Shown one piece after another: positions 31,394 through 40,359 of a stretch of 64,000 nt of DNA. The notes beneath the pieces are model-generated. The model had not been told where the DNA came from and did not search any database. It saw only the letters and a list, made by a program, of their open reading frames with translations. Origin of the DNA: Pseudomonadota bacterium. GTDB taxonomy: Bacteria > Myxococcota_A > UBA796 > GCA-2862545. Location: positions 1 through 64,000 of the forward strand of contig SXOB01000016.1 in NCBI GenBank assembly GCA_005776945.1. Reading direction: 5' to 3'. Within the stretch, counting starts at the first letter, position 1. Each line of letters opens with the position of its first letter. Position numbers and translations under genes: made by a program.

Positions 31394-32109
31394 TGGCACC
31401 CCACCTGAACGACGTGATTGGCGATGCGATCGACCGTCTCGCGGTGATGGCTGACGAGGACCAAGGCCACACCGTGTTCGCGCGCGATGGCCAACATGCG
31501 CTCGGTGACGAGACGTCGCAGAACCGGGTCCAGTCCCGTCTCCGGCTCGTCCGCGATCAACACGCGGGGCCGCGGCGCAATCGCCACCGCAAGCGCCGCG
31601 CGCTGCGCCTGGCCTCCCGACAACTCCGTCGGCAACGCGGCCGCCGCGCGCCCCGGCAAGTCGACCTCTTCGAGCACCTGCCGAATCGCAGCCGCCAAAT
31701 CGGACGGTGGCGTCGAGCGCCGACCGATCGCGATCGCGAGTTGATGGCCGACCGTCCGGCCCGGATTCAGCGCGCTGCTGGCCGCTTGCGGGGAGTACGT
31801 CACGTAGCCGCCCCGAAGCGCGGCCGTTCGGCGGGCCAGCTCCGCCCGGTCCCTCGCCGTCCCGTTGCCCAATCCGCCAAGCAAATCTTGGTCGCCGTGT
31901 TCTGGGTAGCGGAGAGAGCCGGACACGACGCAAGCATCCACCTCTACGACGCCCATCGCCGCGCGCACCGTCAACGTCTTGCCGGCGCCCGAGGGCCCTA
32001 CAATTGCCGTCACCTCGCCTTTGCGGGCCAGAAGTTGGACACCCTCCACGAGGGGCCGCTCCCGCGTGCGGATGCACAGGTCGCTGAGTTGCAAGCGGAC
32101 GTCGTTCAT
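31390..32109 (-). CDS. Peptide/nickel-type ABC transporter ATPase (DppD/OppD-like), short
   Basis: 239 residues. It has Walker A VGPSGAGKT, Q-loop TYSPQAASSALNPGRTVG, signature LSGGQAQRAALAVAI, Walker B VLIADEPETGLDP and switch LVSHH. The chain ends soon after the switch (ANHVVQVGCQ) and lacks the usual C-terminal oligo_HPY extension and its Cys-rich segment. It is about 80 residues shorter than typical DppD, so it may bind no FeS cluster. ATG at 32109 overlaps the permease stop. It pairs with the ATPase at 30593. Confidence 0.85.
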   Translation of the reverse strand: MNDVRLQLSDLCIRTRERPLVEGVQLLARKGEVTAIVGPSGAGKTLTVRAAMGVVEVDACVVSGSLRYPEHGDQDLLGGLGNGTARDRAELARRTAALRGGYVTYSPQAASSALNPGRTVGHQLAIAIGRRSTPPSDLAAAIRQVLEEVDLPGRAAAALPTELSGGQAQRAALAVAIAPRPRVLIADEPETGLDPVLRRLVTERMLAIAREHGVALVLVSHHRETVDRIANHVVQVGCQ

Positions 32110-32921
32110 CGCGCACGGGCCGCAACGACGAAGAGGTGGGCACAACCGACGACCGCTGCAAGCAGCGAAATGGCCAACACGAGCGCGTGCAGGAGCGGCT
32201 GACCGAGGAGAGCCGTGTACCCGAGGTAGAGGAGATTGGCCCACGAAGCCAGGTTCTCTCGGTGTGTGAAGCTCGGCTCGTTGCGCGCGACGGCCAAGTA
32301 AGAGAGCGCAATCTCCAGGAAGACGACCTGGGACGCCACCTCTGCGGCCTGGCGGACGAGAATGGGGCGGAGATTCGTCCCCAGAATGTGGATGCCGTAG
32401 ATCCGCCATTGACTGAAACCGTGCGCGCGCAACGCTTCCACAAACCGCGCCCCACCGAGGCGGGCTGCAGCGACCGCGGCCTCGTCCATGGCGGCGGGCA
32501 GGGAAAGAACCGTCCACACTACCGCAACGGGCATCAGACCCTTGAAGGACGGCGGAATCAGAAGGGCGGCGACCAGCACGACCACGAGCCGCGGCAAGGA
32601 TCCGAGGACCTCCCCGACGGCCTGAATGGCGCCATCGAGCCGGGGTAGATTCTGGCAGCGAATCCACCCTGCGAGGCCAGCACAAACCGCGGTCGTCACC
32701 GCCGCCATCAACGCGGGTCCTGCAACGATGCCGGCGCCCTGCATGGCCATCAGATGTAGTGGAATCCCGCGGTCGTCCCGACCCAACGGCGGGGCCTCCC
32801 AGGGCGGGGCCATCCGCGTGCCGAGTTCAGGGACGGGCAGGAATTCGGGCGCCAATGCCCCGGCAAGAAGCAGGGCCGCCATCCCGGCCGACGCGACGGT
32901 CAGGGCGGTCCCGCGGTTCAC
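32106..32921 (-). CDS. Peptide/nickel-type ABC transporter permease (DppC-like)
   Basis: 271 residues with about six membrane helices. GTG at 32921 overlaps the stop of the DppB-like gene. The binding-protein-dependent transport loop EAAVAAARLGGARFVEALRAHG... GIHILGTNLRPILV (near residue 160) is the EAA motif that contacts the ATPase. The N-terminal region includes the typical DppC periplasmic loop with PELGTRMAPPWEAPPLGRDDRG, where LGTD..GRD is conserved in the family. It forms the inner-membrane channel with the DppB-like subunit. Confidence 0.84.
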   Translation of the reverse strand: MNRGTALTVASAGMAALLLAGALAPEFLPVPELGTRMAPPWEAPPLGRDDRGIPLHLMAMQGAGIVAGPALMAAVTTAVCAGLAGWIRCQNLPRLDGAIQAVGEVLGSLPRLVVVLVAALLIPPSFKGLMPVAVVWTVLSLPAAMDEAAVAAARLGGARFVEALRAHGFSQWRIYGIHILGTNLRPILVRQAAEVASQVVFLEIALSYLAVARNEPSFTHRENLASWANLLYLGYTALLGQPLLHALVLAISLLAAVVGCAHLFVVAARAR

Positions 32922-33844
32922 GTGACGACCCGCGCCGGCACATAGCGGACGGCCGCCACGACACCGACCTCGACCAGCGCCTGCGCCAGCAGCAGACAGG
33001 CCGCCATCCAAGAAAAGGCCCAAGCGGCCGCGAGGACGACGCCGAAATCCTGCAGGAGCGTGCCATCCCAGAGCAGTTCGCCCAAGCCGGGCACGCCGAG
33101 GATGACCTCGACGACGACGGCACCCGACAACAAGTGCAGCATCCGACCGCGCCAATAGCCGGCGAGGGTAGGCAGCACGTTGGGCAGCAGGTTGCTGAGC
33201 GCCCCCTCTCCGCGGAGCGTCGCAATGCCAAGGTAGCGGGCCTTTCCCTCCTCCGACAACACCGTGCGCGTCGCGGAAACGGCCTGGGACGTCGCCCCGT
33301 CCGCCAAGGCAAGTACGAGCGACGCGAGGCCCACGCGGAGCAGCGCCGGGAAGCCGTCGTGGGAAAGGGCCCCGTAGCGAATCTCGACGAACGCCGCCGC
33401 CAACAGCGCCAGCAACACACTCGGCGCCAGGCCCGCGGCCCGCAATACGCCATCACCGGCCCGGGGCAGGCGGCCAAGGCCGGCGAGGACAGCCGGCGAC
33501 GCCATCCACAGCGCCGAAAGCACCACCAGCGCCGTCGTTACCGGGAGGCTCGTCCAGAGCAGCTCACCCACCGGGGTGCCCTGGGCCATGCGCCAACTGT
33601 TGCCGAAATCGCCCTGGAGCGCCGACGTCATCCAATGGGTGTAAAAACCCGTGGGGCCCGCATCGAGGTGCCAGCGGGCCGCGAGCTCGGCCCCCCCCGT
33701 ACAAATTGCGGGCGGGCAGATGATGGCGGCCGGATCGCCGGGCAAAGCCCACAACGTGGCGGTCAACACGGCCGGCACAGCAAACGGCAACAGGCCCGCG
33801 GAAGCGAGCCGAATCGTCGGCCGGGTCCAGTCGGGTGCACCCAT
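32918..33844 (-). CDS. Peptide/nickel-type ABC transporter permease (DppB-like)
   Basis: 308 residues. The N-terminal helix and the PGDPAAIICPP segment match the DppB start (LPGDPA). GPTGFYTHWMTSALQGDFGNSWR corresponds to the family's QY..WL..ll.GDLG.S. The EAA loop is SEEGKARYLGIATLRGEGALSNLLPNVLP and the end PGLGELLWDGTLLQDF matches PGlG.L...Ai...D. Membrane helices occur at about residues 12-32, 98-120, 135-155, 170-190, 235-255 and 275-300. It starts 3 bases after the binding-protein gene ends, so all five transporter genes are coupled. Confidence 0.85.
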   Translation of the reverse strand: MGAPDWTRPTIRLASAGLLPFAVPAVLTATLWALPGDPAAIICPPAICTGGAELAARWHLDAGPTGFYTHWMTSALQGDFGNSWRMAQGTPVGELLWTSLPVTTALVVLSALWMASPAVLAGLGRLPRAGDGVLRAAGLAPSVLLALLAAAFVEIRYGALSHDGFPALLRVGLASLVLALADGATSQAVSATRTVLSEEGKARYLGIATLRGEGALSNLLPNVLPTLAGYWRGRMLHLLSGAVVVEVILGVPGLGELLWDGTLLQDFGVVLAAAWAFSWMAACLLLAQALVEVGVVAAVRYVPARVVT

Positions 33845-33847
33845 GGA

Positions 33848-35419
33848 TCAGAATTTCCAGGAATCGAACTCGGTGAAGTAAAAGTACGGCGCAATCGTGT
33901 TGCTCCGTACCTCGTTGCGCCAGGCGCTCTTCGTATCGAGGCGCCACAGGAAGGCGTACGGGAACTCCGTGCTCAGAAGCTGATGCAGGTCGTGGTACGC
34001 GTCCTGCGCCTCCGTGTCCGTCCGCGCCGCATCGAACCGCGCCAAGGTCGCGTCGACTTCCTTGTTGCTGTAGTTGAATACGTTCAGGGCACCCTGGCCC
34101 GTGGGAAGGCGGGTCTGGAACATGGGGTTGACGTCTTCGACAACGCCGAAACTCCACTTTCCGACCAGCATCTCGTAGTCTTTCATGTAGCCGCCGGTGA
34201 CGGCCTTCGTGGACCAATCGTCCGACGAGACCCGGAACACCTGACGGTCAAATCCGGCCGCCTGCAGCTGGTTGCCGATCTGGTTGAGGAGGTCCTTCGC
34301 CTCGACGTCCAACGGGCCATTCATGCCAAGCCGGAGCGTGACGGGCGCGCCGTTGAGAATCCAGCGGCCGTGTTGGTCGACGGCTCCGGCCTGCCCCATC
34401 AATGCCTTGACCTGTGCGAGGTCGGCCTTCGGACGCACCTTGATCGAGCGATTGTAGTAGGGCGAGGACTGCACGAAGGGTCCCGAGACGAATTCGCACG
34501 GCGGATTCGGGTCATTGGGGTCGACCCCAATCGTCAGTTCCCTGAGCGCATCCCGGTCGAGGGCGGCGTCGATGGCGGCGCGGATCCGGCGGTCCTTGAG
34601 CGGCCCGTTCTGCGTGTTCATCGCAACGAACCACCACGAACGCAGGTCGTAGGATTTCAGCGCGACGTCGTCGCTTGCGGCTACCTCGGGACGCAACTGG
34701 GGGCTGACGGAGATGACGCCTTGGACGCCGGCGTTGAGCAGCGTACGGACCTGGACGAACGGGTCGCCACCCTCCGCTTGCACCATTTCCGTGATGCCGG
34801 GAGCGTGATGGGCGTTGGGGAATGCCGCGAACTTGACCTCGCGACGGCCCTTGCTGCCGCGCGTCGGCCCCGTTCCTACCGGACGATTCGAGAACTCGAG
34901 ATCTGGCGTGATGGCCGTAGACGGGAATCCGTGCTTGGGCAAAACGGCAAACGCGATGCGCTCACGGGGATTGTGAAACGCCTTGGTGAACGTGATGAGC
35001 GCGGCGTTCTCTTTGACGAAGGGCTCGCACTTTGCAAGGCTCTCGCGGTACTCCTTCGCGATGGTCGACGGCGTTTTGGGGTCCAGCATCGCGGCGACCG
35101 TGAAGCAGATGTCCTCCGGGCCGAGCGTCTTGCCGTCGTGCCACTTCACGCCCTCCCGAAGGACGAGCCGGATTTGCTTGCCGTCTCCCAACACTTCGTG
35201 GGAGGCCACTAGCCGGCTCTTGAGCTCGTTCGTGATGGCCGACCGGTAATACAGCCGATCGAAGACGAGTTCGATCGACCGATGATCGACCATCGTCCGC
35301 GCAAAGAGCGGATTGAGCGTCGAGGGAAGCGACTCCTCGTAGTAGCTGACCGTTCCGGCCACGCTCATCAGGGCGCACCCAACGAGTGCGCTGGCGGTCA
35401 ACGTGCGTTTCAGTCCCAT
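33848..35419 (-). CDS. Extracellular solute-binding protein family 5 (peptide/nickel type)
   Basis: 523 residues. A Sec signal (MGLKRTLTASALVGCALMSVAG) precedes the SBP_bac_5 fold: STLNPLFARTMVDHRSIELVFDRLYY near residue 40, LREGVKWHDGKTLGPEDICFTVAAMLDPKT near 95, NRPVGTGPTR and DRRIRAAIDAALDRDAL. Unlike most relatives it has no clear lipobox, so it may be free in the periplasm. Known ligands are oligopeptides, nickel or opines; the pocket residues cannot be read by eye. It is followed by both permeases and both ATPases and preceded within 20 bases by a lipoprotein gene. Confidence 0.9.
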   Translation of the reverse strand: MGLKRTLTASALVGCALMSVAGTVSYYEESLPSTLNPLFARTMVDHRSIELVFDRLYYRSAITNELKSRLVASHEVLGDGKQIRLVLREGVKWHDGKTLGPEDICFTVAAMLDPKTPSTIAKEYRESLAKCEPFVKENAALITFTKAFHNPRERIAFAVLPKHGFPSTAITPDLEFSNRPVGTGPTRGSKGRREVKFAAFPNAHHAPGITEMVQAEGGDPFVQVRTLLNAGVQGVISVSPQLRPEVAASDDVALKSYDLRSWWFVAMNTQNGPLKDRRIRAAIDAALDRDALRELTIGVDPNDPNPPCEFVSGPFVQSSPYYNRSIKVRPKADLAQVKALMGQAGAVDQHGRWILNGAPVTLRLGMNGPLDVEAKDLLNQIGNQLQAAGFDRQVFRVSSDDWSTKAVTGGYMKDYEMLVGKWSFGVVEDVNPMFQTRLPTGQGALNVFNYSNKEVDATLARFDAARTDTEAQDAYHDLHQLLSTEFPYAFLWRLDTKSAWRNEVRSNTIAPYFYFTEFDSWKF

Positions 35420-35439
35420 GGACGACTCCACGACGAGGG

Positions 35440-36786
35440 TCACATGCCCGGCGTTTCGCCCGGACGCTCGCGGCCCACGCGCAAGGCGAGGGCATCGATG
35501 GCCGGGCGGGCAGCTTCGAGGGCAGGAAAACGGCGAATTTCTGCGTGCAGCAATTCTGCTGGGCGCGACGGATAGCGATTGCCGGCGTCCCAGGCGGCCT
35601 GGGCGATCATTCCGGGCGGCCACGCGGTGGCCTTGGCGCTCTGTTCGAGGGCGGCGATGCGCAGGATGCCAGACCCTTCGTGGTCGCCCAACGCGTCGAG
35701 CACCACGCCAAGGTTGCGCAACGCACCCACGGCCGCGATGTCCGCGAATTGGCGATGGTGCGCCTCCACCTCGCCCCCGGCACGCGCGGCCGCGTGGGCG
35801 ACCCAAGATTCGCGCGTTGCGGCGACACGGTCGGCGACGGCGCCGACGTCGACCTTTCCGCCCTCTCCGCGCGACGACGCGACGATCCAGGCCAGAAGGC
35901 TGCGGTCGCGCCAGACATCGATGACCGAAGCGCCAGAACGCCGGACGTCGGCCACAAACGACGCGTCGTCGGGTCCCGGCAGGTCGCCACCGAATTGCAA
36001 GTCCATCGGCAAGGACGCGGCGGCAGGAGCCGGCTCAATCGTCCAAACGTGCGGCGCCATCCAGACGGCGAGAGACGGATCCATGTCCGGGGCGGCCGCC
36101 CGTGCCGCTGCATCGTGCCAAAGCACGAGCGCCACCATCGATCCGATGTCGCCCATCTCGCGGACCTTGGCGTCCCCGTCGACTCGCTCGCGCAGCGCCA
36201 GGTGGGGCATCGGGGGCAGTTCGGGCACCGTGCCGGGCGCGACCTCCGGCAACGTCCAGGGCAACGTGCTCAGATCCGGCGGCCACTTCGCATCGCCTGC
36301 CAACCAGGTCTTCCAAGGCGCATGCCAGACCGCAGTAGGGTCGTCAGTCGGGACCGCCAATGAGGCCTTGCGGGCGGCTTCGAGGTTTCCCAACAGAACG
36401 TAGGAGACACTGAGAAGGTGCGACATCCCCGCGGGGTCGCCAGGGTCCGGGCTCACACCAAAGGTCTGCACCGTCGCTTGGGCCGACATCAGTGCGGCAT
36501 GGCGCCAGGTGGCCGCCATTTCGGAGTGGACGCGGGCCAAACCGCCCGAATCGCCAACGAACAACGGCGCCGTCATTGGAATTTGCCGCTGCATGATGAG
36601 CCCGATCCACGCGGGGCTCTGCCCGAAGCGAGCGAAGTCGTCGCGCCGCGCCATCGCCACGGGCCACGCGCCATCGACCAGCGCGTCCGGGGGCGCGGTC
36701 GGCGCCGGGTTCACCGCAATGTCGGCCGCTGGCGGCGCACACGTGCATCCGGCCAACCAGGACACGACCAACATCGTTCCGATCAC
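35440..36786 (-). CDS. Lipoprotein with helical-repeat character, function unknown
   Basis: 448 residues. Start GTG at 36786 overlaps the stop of the TolA-like gene (GTGA). The signal MLVVSWLAGCTCAPP has a clear lipobox (LAGC). The mature protein is Ala/Trp/Pro-rich and helical: MSAQATVQTF near residue 100, LLSVSYVLLGNLEAARKA around 130, and RNLGVVLDALGDHEGSGILRIAALEQSAKATAW near 375, which reads like TPR helices. I recognise no family. Location directly upstream of the solute-binding protein suggests an envelope partner for uptake. Confidence 0.58.
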   Translation of the reverse strand: MIGTMLVVSWLAGCTCAPPAADIAVNPAPTAPPDALVDGAWPVAMARRDDFARFGQSPAWIGLIMQRQIPMTAPLFVGDSGGLARVHSEMAATWRHAALMSAQATVQTFGVSPDPGDPAGMSHLLSVSYVLLGNLEAARKASLAVPTDDPTAVWHAPWKTWLAGDAKWPPDLSTLPWTLPEVAPGTVPELPPMPHLALRERVDGDAKVREMGDIGSMVALVLWHDAAARAAAPDMDPSLAVWMAPHVWTIEPAPAAASLPMDLQFGGDLPGPDDASFVADVRRSGASVIDVWRDRSLLAWIVASSRGEGGKVDVGAVADRVAATRESWVAHAAARAGGEVEAHHRQFADIAAVGALRNLGVVLDALGDHEGSGILRIAALEQSAKATAWPPGMIAQAAWDAGNRYPSRPAELLHAEIRRFPALEAARPAIDALALRVGRERPGETPGM

Positions 36787-38123
36787 GGTCCCTCGCAGTA
36801 GTCCTTGGTTCCCGCCGCCGACATGCACAACTGCAAGGCCTGCGTCGCATCCTTCCCGGCCACCTTCGCGTACTCAAACCACTCGCGGGCGTACACCTTG
36901 GTCGAGTTGCGGTGCTTCTCGACGAGCGCCTTCTTGTCGTCGTTCGCTTCCGCGGCGAAATCCGTTTCCGCCTTCTGCCAAAGGCTTTGAGCGGCCACCG
37001 CGCGGAACTTGTAGAGCGAGTTCACGCGGTTCGTGAACGTGTCCCCGGTCCATACGGTCTTGTTTTCCAGCGCGACGTCCGACCATTTGATGACACCCGC
37101 CGCACGGCCCGGGCCCATCTTCGACAACACGAGCGCGTATTTGTACGACAAGTCGGGGTCGCTCTGATTGATCTCCTCGAGGTGCCGCTTGACGAGCTTC
37201 TCCCAGCCTTCCTTGTCTCCCTTCGCGAAGGCATTGGACATGAGCAGCCGGCTCGCCTTGTCCTTGTCCGTCATTTTGACGTCGGTGGCGACGCGCTTCT
37301 CGACGCACTCAATCTGCCCTGGCGTCAATGTGCCAAGGAGCGAGGACGGCTCGAGTTTCGTGAGGTCCGTACAATCCGAGCTGACCGCCGGGGCGGGCCG
37401 CGTCGGGTCGACCGCCGCGACGGCCGACGTCTCCTGGGCCTTGCGCGCCGCTTCCTCCTGGGCCTTGCGGGCTGACTCGGCCTCGGCCCGGGCCTTGGCC
37501 ATCCGTTCCGCCTCCGCCCGTGCGGCCTCCTGGCGTGCCCGTTCTTGCGCTTCCGCTTCGATCCGTGCTCGCTCGGCCGCCGCCGCGCGCTCACGCGCCG
37601 CCGATGCCTCTTTCTCCAACCGGGCACGCTCCTCGGCAGAGGCCGACGCGGCCTGTTCGCTCATCCGCCGCGCGGCCTCGGCCTCCTGGTTGGCACGGGC
37701 CACGGCCTCTTCGCGCTGACGACGCGCCTCGTCTGCCTGTTCCTGCGCAACCCGTTGCGCCTCGGCGGCCGCTACCTGCTCAGCCTCCGCCTTCGCAGCC
37801 GCCTGCTCCGCCACGGCCGCCTGATCGGCCTGCGGGGCCGTCGACCCCGAGCGTGCTGCCATCGCGGCGAAGGGCGAGAAGGCCGCCGTCGGCGCGAGGT
37901 CAAACCACCCGACGCGAAGGTCGGCTGGCAAGGGAACGCCGCTGCCGTCGCGCAGAGGTTCCGGGCTCAGCCCACCGGCCGACGTTTCACACGCCATCCA
38001 CCCGTCTGGACAAGGCAGCACGGCGAACAGCGCGTCGAAGTCGCCCCAGCCGGCATGGGCGGGAGCCGCGACGAACCACAACGCGAGCGCGGTCATCAGG
38101 GGTTTCCGACGGGCAGTCGTCAT
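36783..38123 (-). CDS. Exported TolA-like coiled-coil protein
   Basis: 446 residues. MTTARRKPLMTALALWFVAAPAHA is a Sec signal; GAGG 5 bases before ATG 38123 sets the start. Residues 105-250 are an Ala/Glu/Arg-rich heptad stretch (AEAEQVAAAEAQRVAQEQA, EERARLEKEASAARERAAA and similar), certain to form a long helix or coiled coil like the middle of TolA. A Cys-bounded C-terminal domain (residues 265-446, from SDCTDLTKLEPSSLL to KDYCEGP) is helical and not one that I recognise; it is not a TonB/TolA C-terminal domain. It has no membrane anchor besides the signal. It might bridge periplasmic parts of the complex encoded by this run. Confidence 0.62.
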   Translation of the reverse strand: MTTARRKPLMTALALWFVAAPAHAGWGDFDALFAVLPCPDGWMACETSAGGLSPEPLRDGSGVPLPADLRVGWFDLAPTAAFSPFAAMAARSGSTAPQADQAAVAEQAAAKAEAEQVAAAEAQRVAQEQADEARRQREEAVARANQEAEAARRMSEQAASASAEERARLEKEASAARERAAAAERARIEAEAQERARQEAARAEAERMAKARAEAESARKAQEEAARKAQETSAVAAVDPTRPAPAVSSDCTDLTKLEPSSLLGTLTPGQIECVEKRVATDVKMTDKDKASRLLMSNAFAKGDKEGWEKLVKRHLEEINQSDPDLSYKYALVLSKMGPGRAAGVIKWSDVALENKTVWTGDTFTNRVNSLYKFRAVAAQSLWQKAETDFAAEANDDKKALVEKHRNSTKVYAREWFEYAKVAGKDATQALQLCMSAAGTKDYCEGP

Positions 38124-38130
38124 CTCGTCC

Positions 38131-38541
38131 TCAATCGATGGGTTTGTCGCGCCCAAACTGAATGACCGGATCCTCGTCCTCTTCGCCACCGACCAGCGAT
38201 TGGACGTCCAGTTTCTCAAGTTCGACCGGGACGAGGTTGCGCCGCTTCCGCACGAGGTACGTCAGGTGGACGTTTTGAAAGCCGGGGGCGGAAATCTCGA
38301 ATTCGAGTTCCAACCCTTTGGTGAACAGGACCTCGGTCCCATCGGGCAAGTAGAGCGCGCTGACCACGGCCCTCCCCGTCTCCACGTTGACGCGATGGCG
38401 GTCCTGCTCCTTGGGGTGACGAATCACCGCCGTCGGAATGGGGGCCCCTTCGACGTCGAGCACCTCGAACGTGACCGGGATGCCGATTTCGGTCGTATCC
38501 GCGGCCAGCGAGAGCGCCGCGAACGTTGCCAACCACATCAT
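38131..38541 (-). CDS. Exported carboxypeptidase-regulatory-like (Ig-fold) protein
   Basis: 136 residues. ATG at 38541 overlaps the preceding stop (ATGA) and has GGAGG 4 bases upstream. The signal peptide is MMWLATFAALSLA. The mature domain (VTFEVLDVEGAPIPTAVIRHP... YLPDGTEVLFTKGLELEFEISAPGFQ... VPVELEKLD) looks like the carboxypeptidase-regulatory or PEGA beta-sandwich, where an apical PGF/PGY turn closes the fold. Such domains in isolation bind proteins or sugars. An acidic tail (GGEEDEDP) ends the protein. Its place between a TPR lipoprotein and a TolA-like protein suggests one complex. Confidence 0.6.
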   Translation of the reverse strand: MMWLATFAALSLAADTTEIGIPVTFEVLDVEGAPIPTAVIRHPKEQDRHRVNVETGRAVVSALYLPDGTEVLFTKGLELEFEISAPGFQNVHLTYLVRKRRNLVPVELEKLDVQSLVGGEEDEDPVIQFGRDKPID

Positions 38542-39584
38542 CGCCCCTCCAGCCAGGTGTCGACGAGACCGGAGGTGGCCGCCGCCTTCGCGTCGTCCCA
38601 AGCTCCTGCCGCCGCGAGACACCTCGCCGCCGCTGCAGATTCCAAGCCGGCAACCAAGCGCCGGGCCGCGTCGGCGTCGGCGGCCAGCGCGCAGGCCGTC
38701 GCCCGAGCGTCCGCGACTCCGTCGGCGGGCGCACCCGCCTGACCCAACGCGTCAAAGGTCGCCACGGCACGGTCGATATCGCCCGATGCCGCCGCAATCG
38801 TCCCCTCGATGGCTTGCACGCGCCACGCCAGGTCAGGACTCGACGGGATGCCGGCGTCGGCCAGAAGGCTGCTCGCCACGTCCGGAAGGCCGATCGACGC
38901 CGCCCGGCCGGCCCAAAGCAGCACGGTCTCGAAGCGCTCCGGGCTGTCACCAGGCAGCGCCTTGACCAGCTCTTCGGCCGCCGTCACCGAGTCCTTGCGC
39001 GAGCCCACCGCCCAAAGCGCAGTCGTTTCCGCGAGACCGGTCAGGTTCGCGTCGTTGCTGTCGAGCAGACTCAAGTAGGCCGACGCCGTCTCACCCACCT
39101 GGCCTTCGATCGACACGAGGTCCCGCAGCAACTTCGCGGCCTCGTCGGACTCGATGTCCACAAGCAGCACTTCCGCAGCCATCAGACGGCCCTCGGGACG
39201 CGCAGACGCGAGCCCGAGCGACTTGACGGCGTCGAGGTCCCCGCGGCGATGCGCCACGATGGCGCGGCGCAGGTTGACCTCGCCAAGGCGCTCGCCGGCC
39301 GTGGCCTCAAGCCCCGCAAGGAGGGCATCGGCGCCATCGAAATCGCCCTTGAGAAGTCGAACATAAGACGTCGACGTCGCGACCTCGAAGTGGGTCGGGT
39401 GCTCGGTGGCCAACGCCTCCAACGCCTCGGACGCCGCCGGAAGGTCGCCCGCCGACAGTTGGGCCATCGCCGGGGCCACGACGTCCGGACCCGGACCGCC
39501 GAGGAAGCCGTCGAGGACGCCACACCCTGCGAGCAAGACCACCGCGGGCATCACTCCGCGCCAGCACCGCCACCCCTCGCCCAT
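38538..39584 (-). CDS. TPR-rich lipoprotein
   Basis: 348 residues. GGAGG lies 6 bases before ATG 39584. The signal MGEGWRCWRGVMPAVVLLAGCG has a lipobox (LLAGC). The mature part is made of 34-residue-like helical pairs: AQLSAGDLPAASEALEALATEHP, YVRLLKGDFDGADALLAGLEA, IVAHRRGDLDAVKSLGLAS and DIDRAVATFDALGQAGAP. These are tetratricopeptide-type repeats used for protein docking at a membrane. It is the first gene of the overlapping block and lies 47 bases after the HAD phosphatase gene, with which it may share a transcript. Confidence 0.66.
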   Translation of the reverse strand: MGEGWRCWRGVMPAVVLLAGCGVLDGFLGGPGPDVVAPAMAQLSAGDLPAASEALEALATEHPTHFEVATSTSYVRLLKGDFDGADALLAGLEATAGERLGEVNLRRAIVAHRRGDLDAVKSLGLASARPEGRLMAAEVLLVDIESDEAAKLLRDLVSIEGQVGETASAYLSLLDSNDANLTGLAETTALWAVGSRKDSVTAAEELVKALPGDSPERFETVLLWAGRAASIGLPDVASSLLADAGIPSSPDLAWRVQAIEGTIAAASGDIDRAVATFDALGQAGAPADGVADARATACALAADADAARRLVAGLESAAAARCLAAAGAWDDAKAAATSGLVDTWLEGR

Positions 39585-39631
39585 GTCTGCCCTCCGACGC
39601 ACCGGCACCATGCTCCGTCGCGACGCCCAGG

Positions 39632-40303
39632 TCAATGGCGGCCGACGCCGAGGAACGCCCAGGCCCTCGGGTCCGTCAGGTCGTCGACGATCAGGTCTGC
39701 CCCCGCGAGTTGCGCGTCGGTCGATTGCGAAGTCCGGACCGCCACGCAGGCGACGCCATTGGCTTTGGCTGCGGCGACGTCACGATCGCTGTCGCCGATG
39801 ACGACGACGCGCGCGGGGCCGTCGCAAAGGGCCAGCCCGCGGCCGATTCCGGCACCGATCAATCGGTTGCGGTCTTCGTCGTCGTCGCCGAACCCTCCAA
39901 AGGCGAAGTCGTCGGGGTCGAAGCCAACCCGACGCAACTTGATGTGGGCCCCTTCACGGACGTTGCCCGTGCCAAGCCCGACGACGTGGCCCGCTTCGCG
40001 CATCGCCGCCGTCAACGCGAAGGTCCCGGCATGTGCGCGGGCGTCGACCGCCTCCAAGGCGGTGACAAGCGCCCCGGGAAGCCGCTCGAGGACGGCCGCG
40101 ATGGCAGCCTCGTCGACAGGGTGCCCAGCTGCTTCCAAGCCCCATCTTGCGAGCTTTCGGTCGGTGCCGCCAGCCAGCGTGCGGCCCTCCAAAAGGCCGG
40201 TGCGACCCGTCAGGTCGGCGAGGGCGTCCTCGAGCGCCTGCCGTCCGGCCCCCCTACACGTCAGAAGCGTTCCATCGACGTCGAACAGCGCGACGACGCG
40301 CAT
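39632..40303 (-). CDS. HAD-superfamily hydrolase (phosphoglycolate phosphatase-like)
   Basis: 223 residues. Motif I VALFDVDGTLLTCRGAG (DxDGT), motif II VGLGTGNVREGA (T/G-N), the Lys region IKLRRVGFDPDDF and motif III VVVIGDSDRDVAAAKANGV are all present. An alpha-helical cap lies between residues 15 and 90. The pattern is that of Gph/PGMB-type enzymes (2-phosphoglycolate phosphatase or beta-phosphoglucomutase). The substrate is not certain. It is divergent from the EEP gene with 56 bases between starts and leads into the lipoprotein/transport run downstream. Confidence 0.8.
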   Translation of the reverse strand: MRVVALFDVDGTLLTCRGAGRQALEDALADLTGRTGLLEGRTLAGGTDRKLARWGLEAAGHPVDEAAIAAVLERLPGALVTALEAVDARAHAGTFALTAAMREAGHVVGLGTGNVREGAHIKLRRVGFDPDDFAFGGFGDDDEDRNRLIGAGIGRGLALCDGPARVVVIGDSDRDVAAAKANGVACVAVRTSQSTDAQLAGADLIVDDLTDPRAWAFLGVGRH

Positions 40304-40359
40304 GGTCTCCCCCCGCGACGGCCCTAGCGCGCTGGCATAGCCACCGGGGAGGAGGCCCG

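Noticed and set aside
28414-39584. Canonical tol-pal operon, because of TolA-like and TolB-like proteins
   Set aside because: TolQ, TolR and Pal are absent, the TolA-like protein lacks a TolA C-terminal domain, and an ABC importer lies between the two.
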